Assembly (NCBI GenBank): GCA_964568885.1
Contig: CAZMSF010000016.1
Span: 1 to 26,095, forward strand
DNA from: JAUSNA01 sp964568885
Lineage (GTDB): Bacteria > Patescibacteriota > Microgenomatia > Levybacterales > GWA1-39-11
Direction: 5' to 3'
DNA: 26,095 nucleotides
A program made the position numbers and the translations under genes. Each line of letters opens with the position of its first letter. Positions within the stretch are counted from its first letter, which is position 1. The notes beneath the pieces are model-generated. The model was given only the letters and a program-made list of their open reading frames with translations. It searched no databases and was not told where the DNA came from. This document shows positions 7,943-14,745 of the stretch, piece by piece.

Positions 7943-8248
7943 TCATCCAAGAATTGCGAGTATATCTTTTTGCTCGACAATTGTCCATTCTTCATTCCCA
8001 ACTTTTACTTCATTTCCTCCCCACTTCTTGTACATTACCTTGTCTCCGACTTTTACAACCATTTTTTCTTTATCCCCTTTGGGTGAAATATGTCCTTCAC
8101 CGATAGCCATAACAAGGCCGACCTGGGGTTTTTCTTTAACGGTATCCGGAATGATGATGCCTGACGCGGTCTTCGATTCCGCATCAACGGGTTTTATAAG
8201 AACATTTGAAAAAAGCGGTGTTATATTTTCCTGTGTCATTTTTGCCAT
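7943..8248 (-). CDS. groS: Co-chaperonin GroES (Cpn10)
   Basis: A 101-residue subunit of the heptameric lid of the GroEL chamber. It shows the family start LFSNVLIKPVD, the mobile-loop segment SKTASGIIIPDT (about 25-36) that contacts GroEL, the VGDKVMYKKWGGNEVKV roof/barrel strand region and the usual end KDILAIL. I use the ATG at 8248; an ATG three codons later (MTQEN) is an alternative. It is the first gene of a groES-groEL operon with a near-consensus promoter about 50 bases upstream. No CIRCE element (TTAGCACTC-N9-GAGTGCTAA) is present, so HrcA control is not supported here. Confidence 0.97.
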   Translation of the reverse strand: MAKMTQENITPLFSNVLIKPVDAESKTASGIIIPDTVKEKPQVGLVMAIGEGHISPKGDKEKMVVKVGDKVMYKKWGGNEVKVGNEEWTIVEQKDILAILG

Positions 8249-8279
8249 ATTAACAACAGCTTTACTAGTATCGGAAATT

Positions 8280-8291
8280 GCAGATAGCTGC
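8280..8291. repeat. Short inverted repeat at the predicted groES transcription start
   Basis: GCAG-ATAG-CTGC is a 4-bp-arm inverted repeat that lies immediately downstream of the groES -10 box, at about +1 to +12 of the predicted transcript. It could be a small operator or leader hairpin, but arms this short arise often by chance. Confidence 0.25.
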
Positions 8292-8298
8292 GGTCATA

Positions 8299-8327
8299 TT
8301 TATACAAAATAGTTATCAATTTGTCAA
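8299..8327 (-). promoter_or_regulatory. groESL promoter (near-consensus sigma70 type)
   Basis: On the minus strand the sequence reads TTGACA (8322-8327), exactly 17 bases, then TATAAA (8299-8304). This is the best promoter match in the window and gives a leader of about 44 bases before the groES ATG. Its strength fits a highly expressed housekeeping chaperonin operon. Confidence 0.85.
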
Positions 8328-8355
8328 GGGGATTGCTAATTAGGTTTTTGTTCGC

Positions 8356-8384
8356 TTGCAAAAAAACCATAAATCTTCTACGCT
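8356..8384 (+). promoter_or_regulatory. Candidate promoter for the cohesin/PKD surface protein gene
   Basis: On the plus strand TTGCAA (8356-8361), 17 bases, then TACGCT (8379-8384) is a plausible promoter divergent from the groESL promoter. It sits beside the imperfect inverted repeat GGTTTTT / AAAAACC (8343-8368). The predicted transcript would start near 8391 and carry a CAGGC-T6-GCCTG hairpin (8402-8417) before the ATG. Confidence 0.45.
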
Positions 8385-8431
8385 AATATCATCGTGTATT
8401 GCAGGCTTTTTTGCCTGTTGATGGTAGTGGC

Positions 8432-9568
8432 ATGAATATATTTAAAAACAAGTACTTTCTCCTCGGCAATCTGGCTTTCCTCCTTTTGGTAATCCCTATC
8501 GCTCTTTACTTTATTAAAAATCAGACCTCAACTCGTGGAAGTGCCGCCCCAACAACCACGCTTTCCTTCAATCCGCCAAGCCTGACAGCCGACCAATGCG
8601 ACAACACTCAAAAAACCAAACTTATCGTCAATCCCGGCCAAAACATCGTAAGCCGCGTGCAACTTGCTCTAAAGTGGGATAAGGCAAAATTTGACATCGA
8701 CATCGCTCCCGCCAAAAGCACCTTTCAGGTGACAAAAGGTCCCGATTCGACGCCGGACGGAATGAATCTAACAATTGGAATCGGAACCGCAGGCTCAGAC
8801 AGCGTGAATGCGATTTCAACGACTACGGAGCTTGCAATCATCACCATTAAACCTATTGCGCCCTCAAATGGAGTTATCAGACTTGACATAGACTCTGCAG
8901 GCACAAAAGTATACTCTCTCTCAAACCAAGACGGACAGGCGGAAAACGTATATAATGCGGGCAATTCATCCGGCCTGCAACTGTCCATTACTCCTAAAAC
9001 TTGCAATGGAACGTCCCCCTCCCCGGGCGTAACACTTACCACATCCCCCTCCCCAAGTACTACCATAACAGTTTCTCCAACTGCCGTGCCGACCTTATCT
9101 ACCAACAAATCACCGGTTTGTATTAACCTTTCATCCTCAACCTCATCGGGCTCTGCACCTTTGTCTGTTACGCTTACCGCAATAGGACGGGATACCGACG
9201 GAACCGTTTCAAAGGCGACATTTAATTTTGGGGACGGCACTTCTCAAGATGTTGTCGCAGGCCTTGGTACTGCATCGGTTTCCGCACAGCTTGCACACAC
9301 TTACAATTCGGGAGGAAACTTTACTGCAACTGCGGTTTTTACTGATAATTCGGGGGCTGTCAGTTCTGTTTGTAGCCAACCCATGGCGGTTAGTGGGGCT
9401 ATTGCAACAACCGCCCCTACAGCAACGCCAACGCTCGCCCCTATTGCAACGTCTATCCCTACAAACACCCCAACTCTCGCTCCGTCGGGAAGTATTGGAC
9501 AAACAATTGGAATTATCGGCGGCGTTGTGCTTGCAATTATTGCAGGAGTATTTCTTCTTGCACTCTAA
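8432..9568 (+). CDS. Membrane-anchored surface protein with cohesin-like and PKD domains
   Basis: A 378-residue extracytoplasmic protein (numbering from the ATG at 8432). A short basic start and hydrophobic helix (about 8-28) form a signal or anchor. Residues about 43-183 resemble a cohesin/CBM-like beta domain (SRVQLALKWDKAKFDI; TELAIITIKP). A Thr/Ser/Pro linker follows, then a PKD domain (about 227-320; FNFGDGT and AHTYNSGGNFTATAVF), a TPT-rich stalk and a C-terminal hydrophobic helix (about 357-378) ending VFLLAL with no basic tail. Four cysteines sit in pairs at the edges of the two domains (56/191 and 230/314), suggesting disulfides. A TTG at 8399 would add 11 unconvincing residues. It probably projects from the cell surface and binds proteins or glycans; its ligand is unknown. 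Confidence 0.8.
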   Translation: MNIFKNKYFLLGNLAFLLLVIPIALYFIKNQTSTRGSAAPTTTLSFNPPSLTADQCDNTQKTKLIVNPGQNIVSRVQLALKWDKAKFDIDIAPAKSTFQVTKGPDSTPDGMNLTIGIGTAGSDSVNAISTTTELAIITIKPIAPSNGVIRLDIDSAGTKVYSLSNQDGQAENVYNAGNSSGLQLSITPKTCNGTSPSPGVTLTTSPSPSTTITVSPTAVPTLSTNKSPVCINLSSSTSSGSAPLSVTLTAIGRDTDGTVSKATFNFGDGTSQDVVAGLGTASVSAQLAHTYNSGGNFTATAVFTDNSGAVSSVCSQPMAVSGAIATTAPTATPTLAPIATSIPTNTPTLAPSGSIGQTIGIIGGVVLAIIAGVFLLAL

Positions 9569-9569
9569 C

Positions 9570-9590
9570 TTTTTCTCAAAAGTAGAAAAA
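9570..9590. terminator. Bidirectional hairpin terminator between convergent genes
   Basis: TTTTTCT (9570-9576) and AGAAAAA (9584-9590) form a 7-bp A/T-rich stem with a 7-base loop in the 24-base space between the surface-protein stop and the lepA stop. T-runs are present on both strands. The stem is G+C-poor, so efficiency is uncertain, but placement between convergent genes supports it. Confidence 0.5.
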
Positions 9591-9592
9591 CT

Positions 9593-11353
9593 CTAAACTT
9601 TGAGAATACTCATGAATGCTTCTTTGGGAACGTTTACGCGTCCGATTGATTTCATTTTTTTCTTTCCCTCTTTTTGCTTGTCAAGCAATTTATCTTTTCG
9701 TGTTCTATCTCCTCCATACAACTTTCCGGTAACATCTTTCATATATGCACCAATTTTCTCGGAAGCAATAATTCTTCCTCCGACCTGCGCTCGCACTGCA
9801 ATCTGAAAACTATGTTTTGGTATTGATTTTGAAAGGGCTTCAACAATTTTTCTTGAAAAACTGTCGGTGATACTTTTGTGGACGATAAAAGAAAGCTCGG
9901 GCACTATTAAGTCATTGACTGAAATATCTACCCTTTCCAAATCGGAATTTCGGTAATCAAGAAAATCATAATCAAAAGACGCATATCCCGCAGACACCGA
10001 CTTTAATTTGTCGTAAAAGTCATACACGATATTTGAAAGCGGCATTTCAAAAGTCACTTTGACCTGGTTTCCAAAATATGTAACGTCGCCTTCTGTTCCA
10101 CGGCCTTTGTACACCAAATCAAGTATACCACCTAGATATTGAGCAGGGGTATAAACCTCACCAATAATAAATGGTTCTTTAATATCATTTTTTGAAATAT
10201 CAAAATCCTTTGGCGATGATACTTCAACCCCATCAACCAAATAAAGAATAGAGGGAGGCGCGGAGAACACGTCAAGGGCATATTCTCTCTCGAGCCTCTC
10301 CATTACAATCTGTGAATGCAAAAGTCCCAAAAAACCACATCTAAATCCGGACCCAAAAATAGTGGAATAATCCGGCGCAATAACCAATGCGGCATCCGTC
10401 AATTTTAATGAATAAAGCGCTTTTCGTAGATTTTGAAAATCGGAGGAAGACGTCGGATAAATTGATAAATATACGAATGGCTTCTGTTCTTTGTATCCGG
10501 GCAGGCTTTCCCCCGGATTTTTGGAAAGAGTCATCGTATCTCCCACTTTTGCTTGGGTTATGTCTTTGATGTTAGTAATAACATACCCCACATCACCGCT
10601 TTTCAAGCTACTCGATGAGGAAAAGGTGGGAGCCATAAACCCGACGTCCATAACAAGCGCCTTTGAATTATCCGAAAGGAATACTATCTCCTCACCCTTT
10701 CGAATTTCACCGTTTCTTACTCTCACAAAAATCACAATACCTCTGTGCTCATCGTACTTTGAATCAAAAATCAATGCTTGTGTTTTATCGTTGTCTGAGC
10801 CATGTGGTGGTGGAATTTTTTCGATAAGCTTTGCCGTCAGTTCCTCGACGCCTAATCCGGTTTTTGCAGAAATCCGTAATATTTCCTCCTTGGCAAAACC
10901 AAAAGACTCAACAATTTCGCTTTCAACTCTTTCAACCTCCGCGCTATCAAGGTCTACTTTGTTAACGACAGGAATGATAGTCAAACCCAAGCTTTTTGCC
11001 ACGTTGAAGTGTGAAACAGTCTGGGCTTGTATTCCCTTTGTCGCATCAACAACCAAAATCGCACCTTCGCAGGCATACAATGTCCTTACAACTTCATATG
11101 AAAAATCGACGTGCCCGGGGGTATCGATGAGATTAAGAATATAATCCTGCCCGTTAACCGTGTATTTCATATGAACAGGAGCCAACTTTATCGTTATACC
11201 ACGCTCGCGAGAGATTGGATTGCTATCCAAAAATTGTTCTTGCGCCAAATCCTTCCCCGTAACAGTTCCGGTCATAGCTAAAAACCGGTCTGCAAGCGTT
11301 GATTTGCCATGATCAACATGGGCAATGATGGCAAAGTTCCTAATATTATTCAT
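9593..11353 (-). CDS. lepA: Elongation factor 4 (LepA) translational GTPase
   Basis: A complete 586-residue ribosome-bound GTPase that acts on stalled or back-translocated ribosomes and in ribosome biogenesis. Visible parts are the P-loop AHVDHGKS (11-18), switch I RERGITIK, DTPGHVDF (G3), NKVD (G4), SAKTG (G5), then domains II and III and the LepA-specific C-terminus (SVSAGYASFDYDF; VGGRIIASEKIGAYMKDVTGKLYGGD; KKKMKSIGRVNVPKEAF). The residues just before RERGIT read SNPIS instead of the usual MDLE-type sequence. The start lies two bases after the stop of a short leader ORF built from a copy of the lepA start itself. It lies downstream of murJ with a 96-base spacer. Confidence 0.97.
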   Translation of the reverse strand: MNNIRNFAIIAHVDHGKSTLADRFLAMTGTVTGKDLAQEQFLDSNPISRERGITIKLAPVHMKYTVNGQDYILNLIDTPGHVDFSYEVVRTLYACEGAILVVDATKGIQAQTVSHFNVAKSLGLTIIPVVNKVDLDSAEVERVESEIVESFGFAKEEILRISAKTGLGVEELTAKLIEKIPPPHGSDNDKTQALIFDSKYDEHRGIVIFVRVRNGEIRKGEEIVFLSDNSKALVMDVGFMAPTFSSSSSLKSGDVGYVITNIKDITQAKVGDTMTLSKNPGESLPGYKEQKPFVYLSIYPTSSSDFQNLRKALYSLKLTDAALVIAPDYSTIFGSGFRCGFLGLLHSQIVMERLEREYALDVFSAPPSILYLVDGVEVSSPKDFDISKNDIKEPFIIGEVYTPAQYLGGILDLVYKGRGTEGDVTYFGNQVKVTFEMPLSNIVYDFYDKLKSVSAGYASFDYDFLDYRNSDLERVDISVNDLIVPELSFIVHKSITDSFSRKIVEALSKSIPKHSFQIAVRAQVGGRIIASEKIGAYMKDVTGKLYGGDRTRKDKLLDKQKEGKKKMKSIGRVNVPKEAFMSILKV

Positions 11354-11354
11354 A
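11325..11354. repeat. Direct repeat, copy 1 (lepA start codon region)
   Basis: These 30 bases contain the lepA start (TATGAATAATATTAG / GAACTTTGCCATCAT on the minus strand). They match positions 11390-11419 at 29 of 30 bases. The offset is 65 bases, so the copies are in different reading frames. Confidence 0.95.
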
Positions 11355-11355
11355 G

Positions 11356-11418
11356 TTAAAATTTGCTGTCATATGAGTGCAAACGAAATATGATGGCAAA
11401 GTTACTAATATTATTCAT
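11356..11418 (-). CDS. Putative 20-residue leader peptide upstream of lepA (duplicated LepA start)
   Basis: The frame opens with ATG at 11418 and reads MNNISNFAII, nearly identical to the LepA start MNNIRNFAII. It then diverges (FRLHSYDSKF) and ends with TAA two bases before the lepA ATG. Its first 30 bases are an imperfect copy of the lepA start region. A TGATATAAT extended -10 box lies 11 bases before its ATG, so the mRNA would start about five bases ahead of it; ribosomes would meet this ORF first and could re-initiate at lepA. Expression is inferred. It may instead be a harmless duplication scar. Confidence 0.5.
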   Translation of the reverse strand: MNNISNFAIIFRLHSYDSKF

Positions 11419-11419
11419 A
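11390..11419. repeat. Direct repeat, copy 2 (start of leader ORF)
   Basis: Second copy of the 30-base lepA start segment, differing at one base (AGT for AGG at the fifth codon). It includes the ATG of the leader ORF. Confidence 0.95.
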
Positions 11420-11429
11420 CGTAGAGTGC

Positions 11430-11438
11430 ATTATATCA
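11430..11438 (-). promoter_or_regulatory. Extended -10 promoter for leader ORF / lepA
   Basis: TGATATAAT on the minus strand is a perfect extended -10 (TGn plus TATAAT) just after the murJ stop. No clear -35 element is seen, which is acceptable for extended -10 promoters. The predicted start of transcription is near 11423, about five bases before the leader ATG. Confidence 0.55.
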
Positions 11439-11449
11439 GGAAAAGCAGA

Positions 11450-13132
11450 TTATGGGTTCACTTTTGAACCTTCGAGGAGTTCTCCGATTTGCTTTATAAT
11501 CTTATCCTTGTCTTTAAACTGCTTAACTACGGCAATTATGTAATATGCTTCTTTAATATCAAGAAGCCAGGTGAAAAATATGTATGCCACAATTCCGGTC
11601 ACCGATGCAATACCCGTTAATATCAATAAATTGACGGTTCTTGTTGTATCAAAAACAAGTTGGTCGAGAAGTTTTATGGGGATATAAAGCGCTACTCCCA
11701 TCACAAACGTTGCCGTCAAAATTTTCATCGTAGTAATAACTATCTCAAGTTTTGGCAACGTAATTTTTGCGTTAAGAGTTATGAGAAGAAGGATAAAACT
11801 CATAATGTTGCCAATAGTGAACGAGATTCCCAAATAATAAACAGGCAGCTTTAAAATTAAAATGAAATAATACGAAAGAGAAACATTCACCAATACTGAA
11901 AAAAGTGTAATAAAGAATGGCGTCTGTGAATCTTTCAGTGCAAAAAACGCCCGTGAAAAAAGGTAAATAGCGCTCTGCGCCGCAATAGAGATACCCAAAA
12001 GCGCAAGAGTCAAGCCGGTTAGAACCGTTGCGTCCCAATCAAAACGCTGTGCTCCAAAGAAAAGTCTTACAACAGGAACCCTCAAAACTACCAAAAGCGC
12101 GCTGATTGGAAGCGTTAGGTACATGATTTGATTGAGGGATGAAACAAAAATTGAAACGAATTCCTTCGGATCTTTTGATTTCATTGAAAGTGAAGGAAAC
12201 GATGCTTGGGCGATTGACTGACCGAATAAAAGGACCGGGGCAAGCATAAGGGTTTGCGCCAACTCCAAAACAACAAGTCCGCGAGAGGTGGTAAAGGAAG
12301 CAAAAAAAACATTTGCCGTTATTGCAATTTGCGTAACGAGTAAGGTAAGCGAGCGCGGAATCATAAGTTTCGCAATTTTTTTCACCGCCTCATCTCTATG
12401 CAATGTAAACCGGTAGGAAAACCCGGTACCCTTCAGAAGCGGAAGTTGTGTAGCAAAAAAGAAAAATGAACCAATTACGACTCCCAATGTTGCCCCATAT
12501 ATTCCGAGATGAAATACCCCTGAAAGAACGGTGATTCCAATGATTATTCCTAAGTTATAGAGAGCCGATGCAATTCCCGGAATAAGAAAATGCTGATAGG
12601 ATTGGAGCACCCCTGAAAAAACGGTCCCGACAATAAAAAATACTTCGGATATCTGAATAATAATCATCAGATTGGCCATGAGACCAAGCTCTCTTTCCGA
12701 AAAACCCGGAGCAACCGCTTTTGCCAACGGGTGCGAGAACACAATGATAAAAAGCGAAATGATGACGAAAACGAGGATGCCATAATTGAGAATTGCAGAA
12801 GTAAATTTATTTGCCTCGTCTTTTTTGTGTTGAGAGATAAAATCCGAAAATAAGGGAATAAACGAAGTTGATAAAGCTCCTGTTATAAAAATTTGAAATA
12901 AAAAATCAGGAACCCTAAACGACGCGAGAAATACACCCAAATCGCTTGATGCTCCAAAAAGCGCTACCAAAAGACGATATTTAAGGATGCCCAAAATTTG
13001 CCCGAATATCGTTGTTGCTACGATAAAAAAGGCAGCCGTAAAAATGTTTGATTGTTTTTGGGTCAACGCTTGAAGTCCCTTTTTAAAAATGTCCTTTACC
13101 ATGAATTCTATTATGAAGTTGTACGGGCTCAT
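11450..13132 (-). CDS. murJ: Lipid II flippase MurJ (MviN)
   Basis: A 560-residue protein of the MOP exporter superfamily with about 14 membrane helices. It moves the peptidoglycan precursor lipid II across the cytoplasmic membrane. Family features are the N-terminal TTIFGQILGILKYRLLVALFGAS segment, FRVPDFLFQIFITGALSTSFIPLFSDF, the SFPSLS segment in the middle, and AIYLFSRAFFALKDSQTP near two thirds of the chain. The ATG at 13132 has GAGAAG upstream; an in-frame ATG at 13102 (MVKDIFKK) would give a start closer to the usual family N-terminus. A short spacer separates it from lepA. A promoter and a palindrome lie in its leader. Confidence 0.93.
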   Translation of the reverse strand: MSPYNFIIEFMVKDIFKKGLQALTQKQSNIFTAAFFIVATTIFGQILGILKYRLLVALFGASSDLGVFLASFRVPDFLFQIFITGALSTSFIPLFSDFISQHKKDEANKFTSAILNYGILVFVIISLFIIVFSHPLAKAVAPGFSERELGLMANLMIIIQISEVFFIVGTVFSGVLQSYQHFLIPGIASALYNLGIIIGITVLSGVFHLGIYGATLGVVIGSFFFFATQLPLLKGTGFSYRFTLHRDEAVKKIAKLMIPRSLTLLVTQIAITANVFFASFTTSRGLVVLELAQTLMLAPVLLFGQSIAQASFPSLSMKSKDPKEFVSIFVSSLNQIMYLTLPISALLVVLRVPVVRLFFGAQRFDWDATVLTGLTLALLGISIAAQSAIYLFSRAFFALKDSQTPFFITLFSVLVNVSLSYYFILILKLPVYYLGISFTIGNIMSFILLLITLNAKITLPKLEIVITTMKILTATFVMGVALYIPIKLLDQLVFDTTRTVNLLILTGIASVTGIVAYIFFTWLLDIKEAYYIIAVVKQFKDKDKIIKQIGELLEGSKVNP

Positions 13133-13190
13133 GACTTTTGCTTCTCAGCCCCACAGCAAAATCTGTTGATCCCAAGATACACACATCTTT

Positions 13191-13205
13191 GATATAACTT
13201 ATATC
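13191..13205. repeat. 15-bp palindrome GATATAA-C-TTATATC in the murJ leader
   Basis: A perfect 7-bp-arm palindrome with one central base that lies immediately after the predicted murJ transcription start, where an operator or a 5' hairpin would sit. A second inverted repeat is found nine bases further into the leader. Both are A/T-rich, so chance is possible. Confidence 0.45.
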
Positions 13206-13212
13206 GCTTTTT

Positions 13213-13240
13213 ATTTTAGCCGATAATTGTCGACAAACAA
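13213..13240 (-). promoter_or_regulatory. Candidate murJ promoter
   Basis: TTGTTT (13235-13240), 16 bases, then TAAAAT (13213-13218) on the minus strand, predicting a transcript start near 13206 and a leader of about 75 bases. Confidence 0.5.
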
Positions 13241-13269
13241 AAACGAAATCACTTTTGAGGCTCCTTTTC

Positions 13270-13298
13270 TTGAATTTGCTCATTATCCATGTTAGAAT
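13270..13298 (+). promoter_or_regulatory. Candidate promoter for the rpsT-like gene
   Basis: TTGAAT (13270-13275), a 17-base spacer and TAGAAT (13293-13298) on the plus strand form a good match. The transcript would start near 13305, leaving a 5' leader of about 60 bases with AGGACC (13351-13356) as a ribosome binding site before the ATG at 13364. Confidence 0.55.
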
Positions 13299-13363
13299 AA
13301 CCAAGTTCTGTTTACAATATTCAAAGAATGTGTTGCAAAACAATCTAGACAGGACCTTATATT

Positions 13364-13389
13364 ATGCCAGTTATAAAATCAGCAATAAA
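13364..13389 (+). CDS. rpsT: Start of probable 30S ribosomal protein S20 gene, cut by assembly gap
   Basis: Only eight full codons are visible before the Ns: MPVIKSAI followed by AA. This matches the usual S20 start (MP-x-x-KSA-x-K). A good Shine-Dalgarno-like AGGACC lies seven bases upstream of the ATG, and a promoter lies about 65 bases further. S20 binds 16S rRNA early in small-subunit assembly. The rest of the gene (about 80-90 codons expected) must lie in the gap, which is therefore probably longer than its 100 Ns. The call rests on very few residues plus the promoter and ribosome binding site. Confidence 0.55.
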
Positions 13390-13489
13390 NNNNNNNNNNN
13401 NNNNNNNNNNNNNNNNNNNNNNNNNNNNNNNNNNNNNNNNNNNNNNNNNNNNNNNNNNNNNNNNNNNNNNNNNNNNNNNNNNNNNNNNN
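13390..13489. other. Assembly gap (100 N)
   Basis: Exactly 100 unknown bases, the conventional placeholder length for a scaffold gap of unknown size. The missing DNA should contain the end of the rpsT-like gene and may contain other genes, for example a PilM-like gene. Confidence 0.99.
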
Positions 13490-13543
13490 TTAAACTGATT
13501 TCATAGCAGCAAAACGACAAAAGTCGGATTTGTTGTTTGTGAT

Positions 13544-14116
13544 ATGGCAAAAAAAGCATCCCCCAAAATAAACATCAATCTTAGTTCCGCCGGCAAACAG
13601 ACTGTTGGAAAAGTTGTATATGGCTGGACCATTGATGCCGGCAGGGCGATAATCGTCGGCATCGAACTGGTAGCACTTGGTGCCTTGGGGTATCGGTTCG
13701 TAATAGATAGACAAATCGTTGACCTCCATGACCAAATAAAAACACAAGAAGTCTATATTGCAGCGCAATCCGCAGACGAAAAAACTTACAGAAGTATTCA
13801 GGAACGATTAAAAGATATAAAAACAACGACAAGTGAAACATCGGAAAAAATTCAAATAATGAACGAGGTTATTAAGGCAATCTCCGCAGGAACTTTTTTT
13901 TCTACAACCTTGTCAATAAGCAATAAAAGCATATTGGTAGACGGAACAACTTTTTCGATAGTAACTCTTACCGATTTTATGAATAATTTGAAAAAGTTCC
14001 CAATAGTTGCTTCCATATCTATCGAAGAAGTAAGTACGATTGACGCGGGTGTCCGTTTTAAAAGCCGTATCGATATCAAAACAATAGATTCACCTGTAAA
14101 TACGGCAACCCAATAA
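13544..14116 (+). CDS. PilN-like type IV pilus inner-membrane assembly protein
   Basis: A 190-residue bitopic protein with a short cytoplasmic start containing KININLSS, similar to the INLLP-type start by which PilN contacts PilM. It has one membrane helix (about 33-53), a predicted coiled segment (about 55-105) and a C-terminal alpha/beta domain (about 112-183) like the ferredoxin-like fold of PilN/GspL. Its stop lies one base before the start of the PilO-like gene. With PilO it would form the inner-membrane alignment platform of a type IV pilus or related system. Sequence similarity is weak; topology and gene order carry the call. No PilM gene is visible, since the upstream side is the assembly gap. 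No Shine-Dalgarno sequence is seen. Confidence 0.65.
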   Translation: MAKKASPKININLSSAGKQTVGKVVYGWTIDAGRAIIVGIELVALGALGYRFVIDRQIVDLHDQIKTQEVYIAAQSADEKTYRSIQERLKDIKTTTSETSEKIQIMNEVIKAISAGTFFSTTLSISNKSILVDGTTFSIVTLTDFMNNLKKFPIVASISIEEVSTIDAGVRFKSRIDIKTIDSPVNTATQ

Positions 14117-14117
14117 T

Positions 14118-14741
14118 ATGTTTAAAAACGCAGATAAAATCAATCAGGAAATAAAAGAACTTATTGCGAAAGGAAATTTACTGTTGAATGCAAAACAGAA
14201 TAAACAACGCGCAACAGCATACCTTTACGTAATATTCTCCCTGCTTGCCTTCTCCTTTTTCGGTATTTTTGCCATAGGCCCGACCGTAACAACCATTTCG
14301 GATCTCAACAAAAAATATAATGAGGAAAAAATTGCCCTCAAAGAACTACAGCAAAAAAACGAGGCATTAAAATCTTTGAGTGCTCAATATGTAGAAATAC
14401 AACCCGATCTTACTCTTATCGATAGTGCCATACCGCAAAGTCCGAAAGTAGCAGAACTAACAAGACAACTTGAGAAGCTTTCTATTCAAAACAATCTTAT
14501 CGTTAAAAAGGTAGACACGGGGCTCATGGAACTTTACCCGGCAAAAAATCCAAATAAACCAATTTTTTCTTACACTTTTATAATCAACGTAGAAGGGTCT
14601 GAAAAAGATGTAAATTCTTTCATCTCCGCCCTTGTAAATATGGGGAGAATAATAGGCATCGAAAAACTCCAAACCGGAAAACAAGTCTTAAACGTCTTTG
14701 CAGCTTCGATTACCGGTAGAGCTTATTTTTACCGACCATAA
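14118..14741 (+). CDS. PilO-like type IV pilus inner-membrane assembly protein
   Basis: A 207-residue protein with a cytoplasmic N-terminal helix, one membrane helix (about 35-58), a long coiled-coil stretch (about 65-100: LNKKYNEEKIALKELQQKNEALKSL) and a C-terminal domain typical of PilO/GspM. The segment DSAIPQSPKVAELTRQLEKLSIQNNL (about 95-120) strongly resembles the conserved PilO linker before the ferredoxin-like fold. It starts one base after the PilN-like stop and probably pairs with that protein. Confidence in the family is higher than for the PilN-like partner. Confidence 0.78.
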   Translation: MFKNADKINQEIKELIAKGNLLLNAKQNKQRATAYLYVIFSLLAFSFFGIFAIGPTVTTISDLNKKYNEEKIALKELQQKNEALKSLSAQYVEIQPDLTLIDSAIPQSPKVAELTRQLEKLSIQNNLIVKKVDTGLMELYPAKNPNKPIFSYTFIINVEGSEKDVNSFISALVNMGRIIGIEKLQTGKQVLNVFAASITGRAYFYRP

Positions 14742-14745
14742 CAAT

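Larger units (their letters stand above)
13133..13363. other. Divergent intergenic region between murJ and rpsT-like gene
   Basis: This 231-bp region has no convincing gene on either strand. It holds the murJ promoter (13213-13240) with a 15-base palindrome at the predicted transcript start, a second small inverted repeat AAGAT-ACACAC-ATCTT (13174-13189), and the rpsT-like promoter (13270-13298). No tRNA is seen. Confidence 0.6.

Noticed and set aside
8343..8368. GGTTTTT...AAAAACC inverted repeat as a terminator
   Set aside because: It lies upstream of both divergent genes and overlaps a candidate promoter, so termination makes no sense here.
8249..8398. CIRCE / HrcA operator upstream of groES
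   Set aside because: I looked for TTAGCACTC-N9-GAGTGCTAA or a close variant and found none; only a short GCAG/CTGC inverted repeat is present.
10491..11144. A 217-codon open frame on the plus strand opposite lepA
   Set aside because: It is the antisense shadow of lepA with no recognisable domain; lepA covers the region with diagnostic motifs.
13133..13363. tRNA or small RNA gene between murJ and the rpsT-like gene
   Set aside because: No cloverleaf arms, T-loop GTTCRA pattern or CCA end could be found; the inverted repeats are short and fit leader or operator sites.
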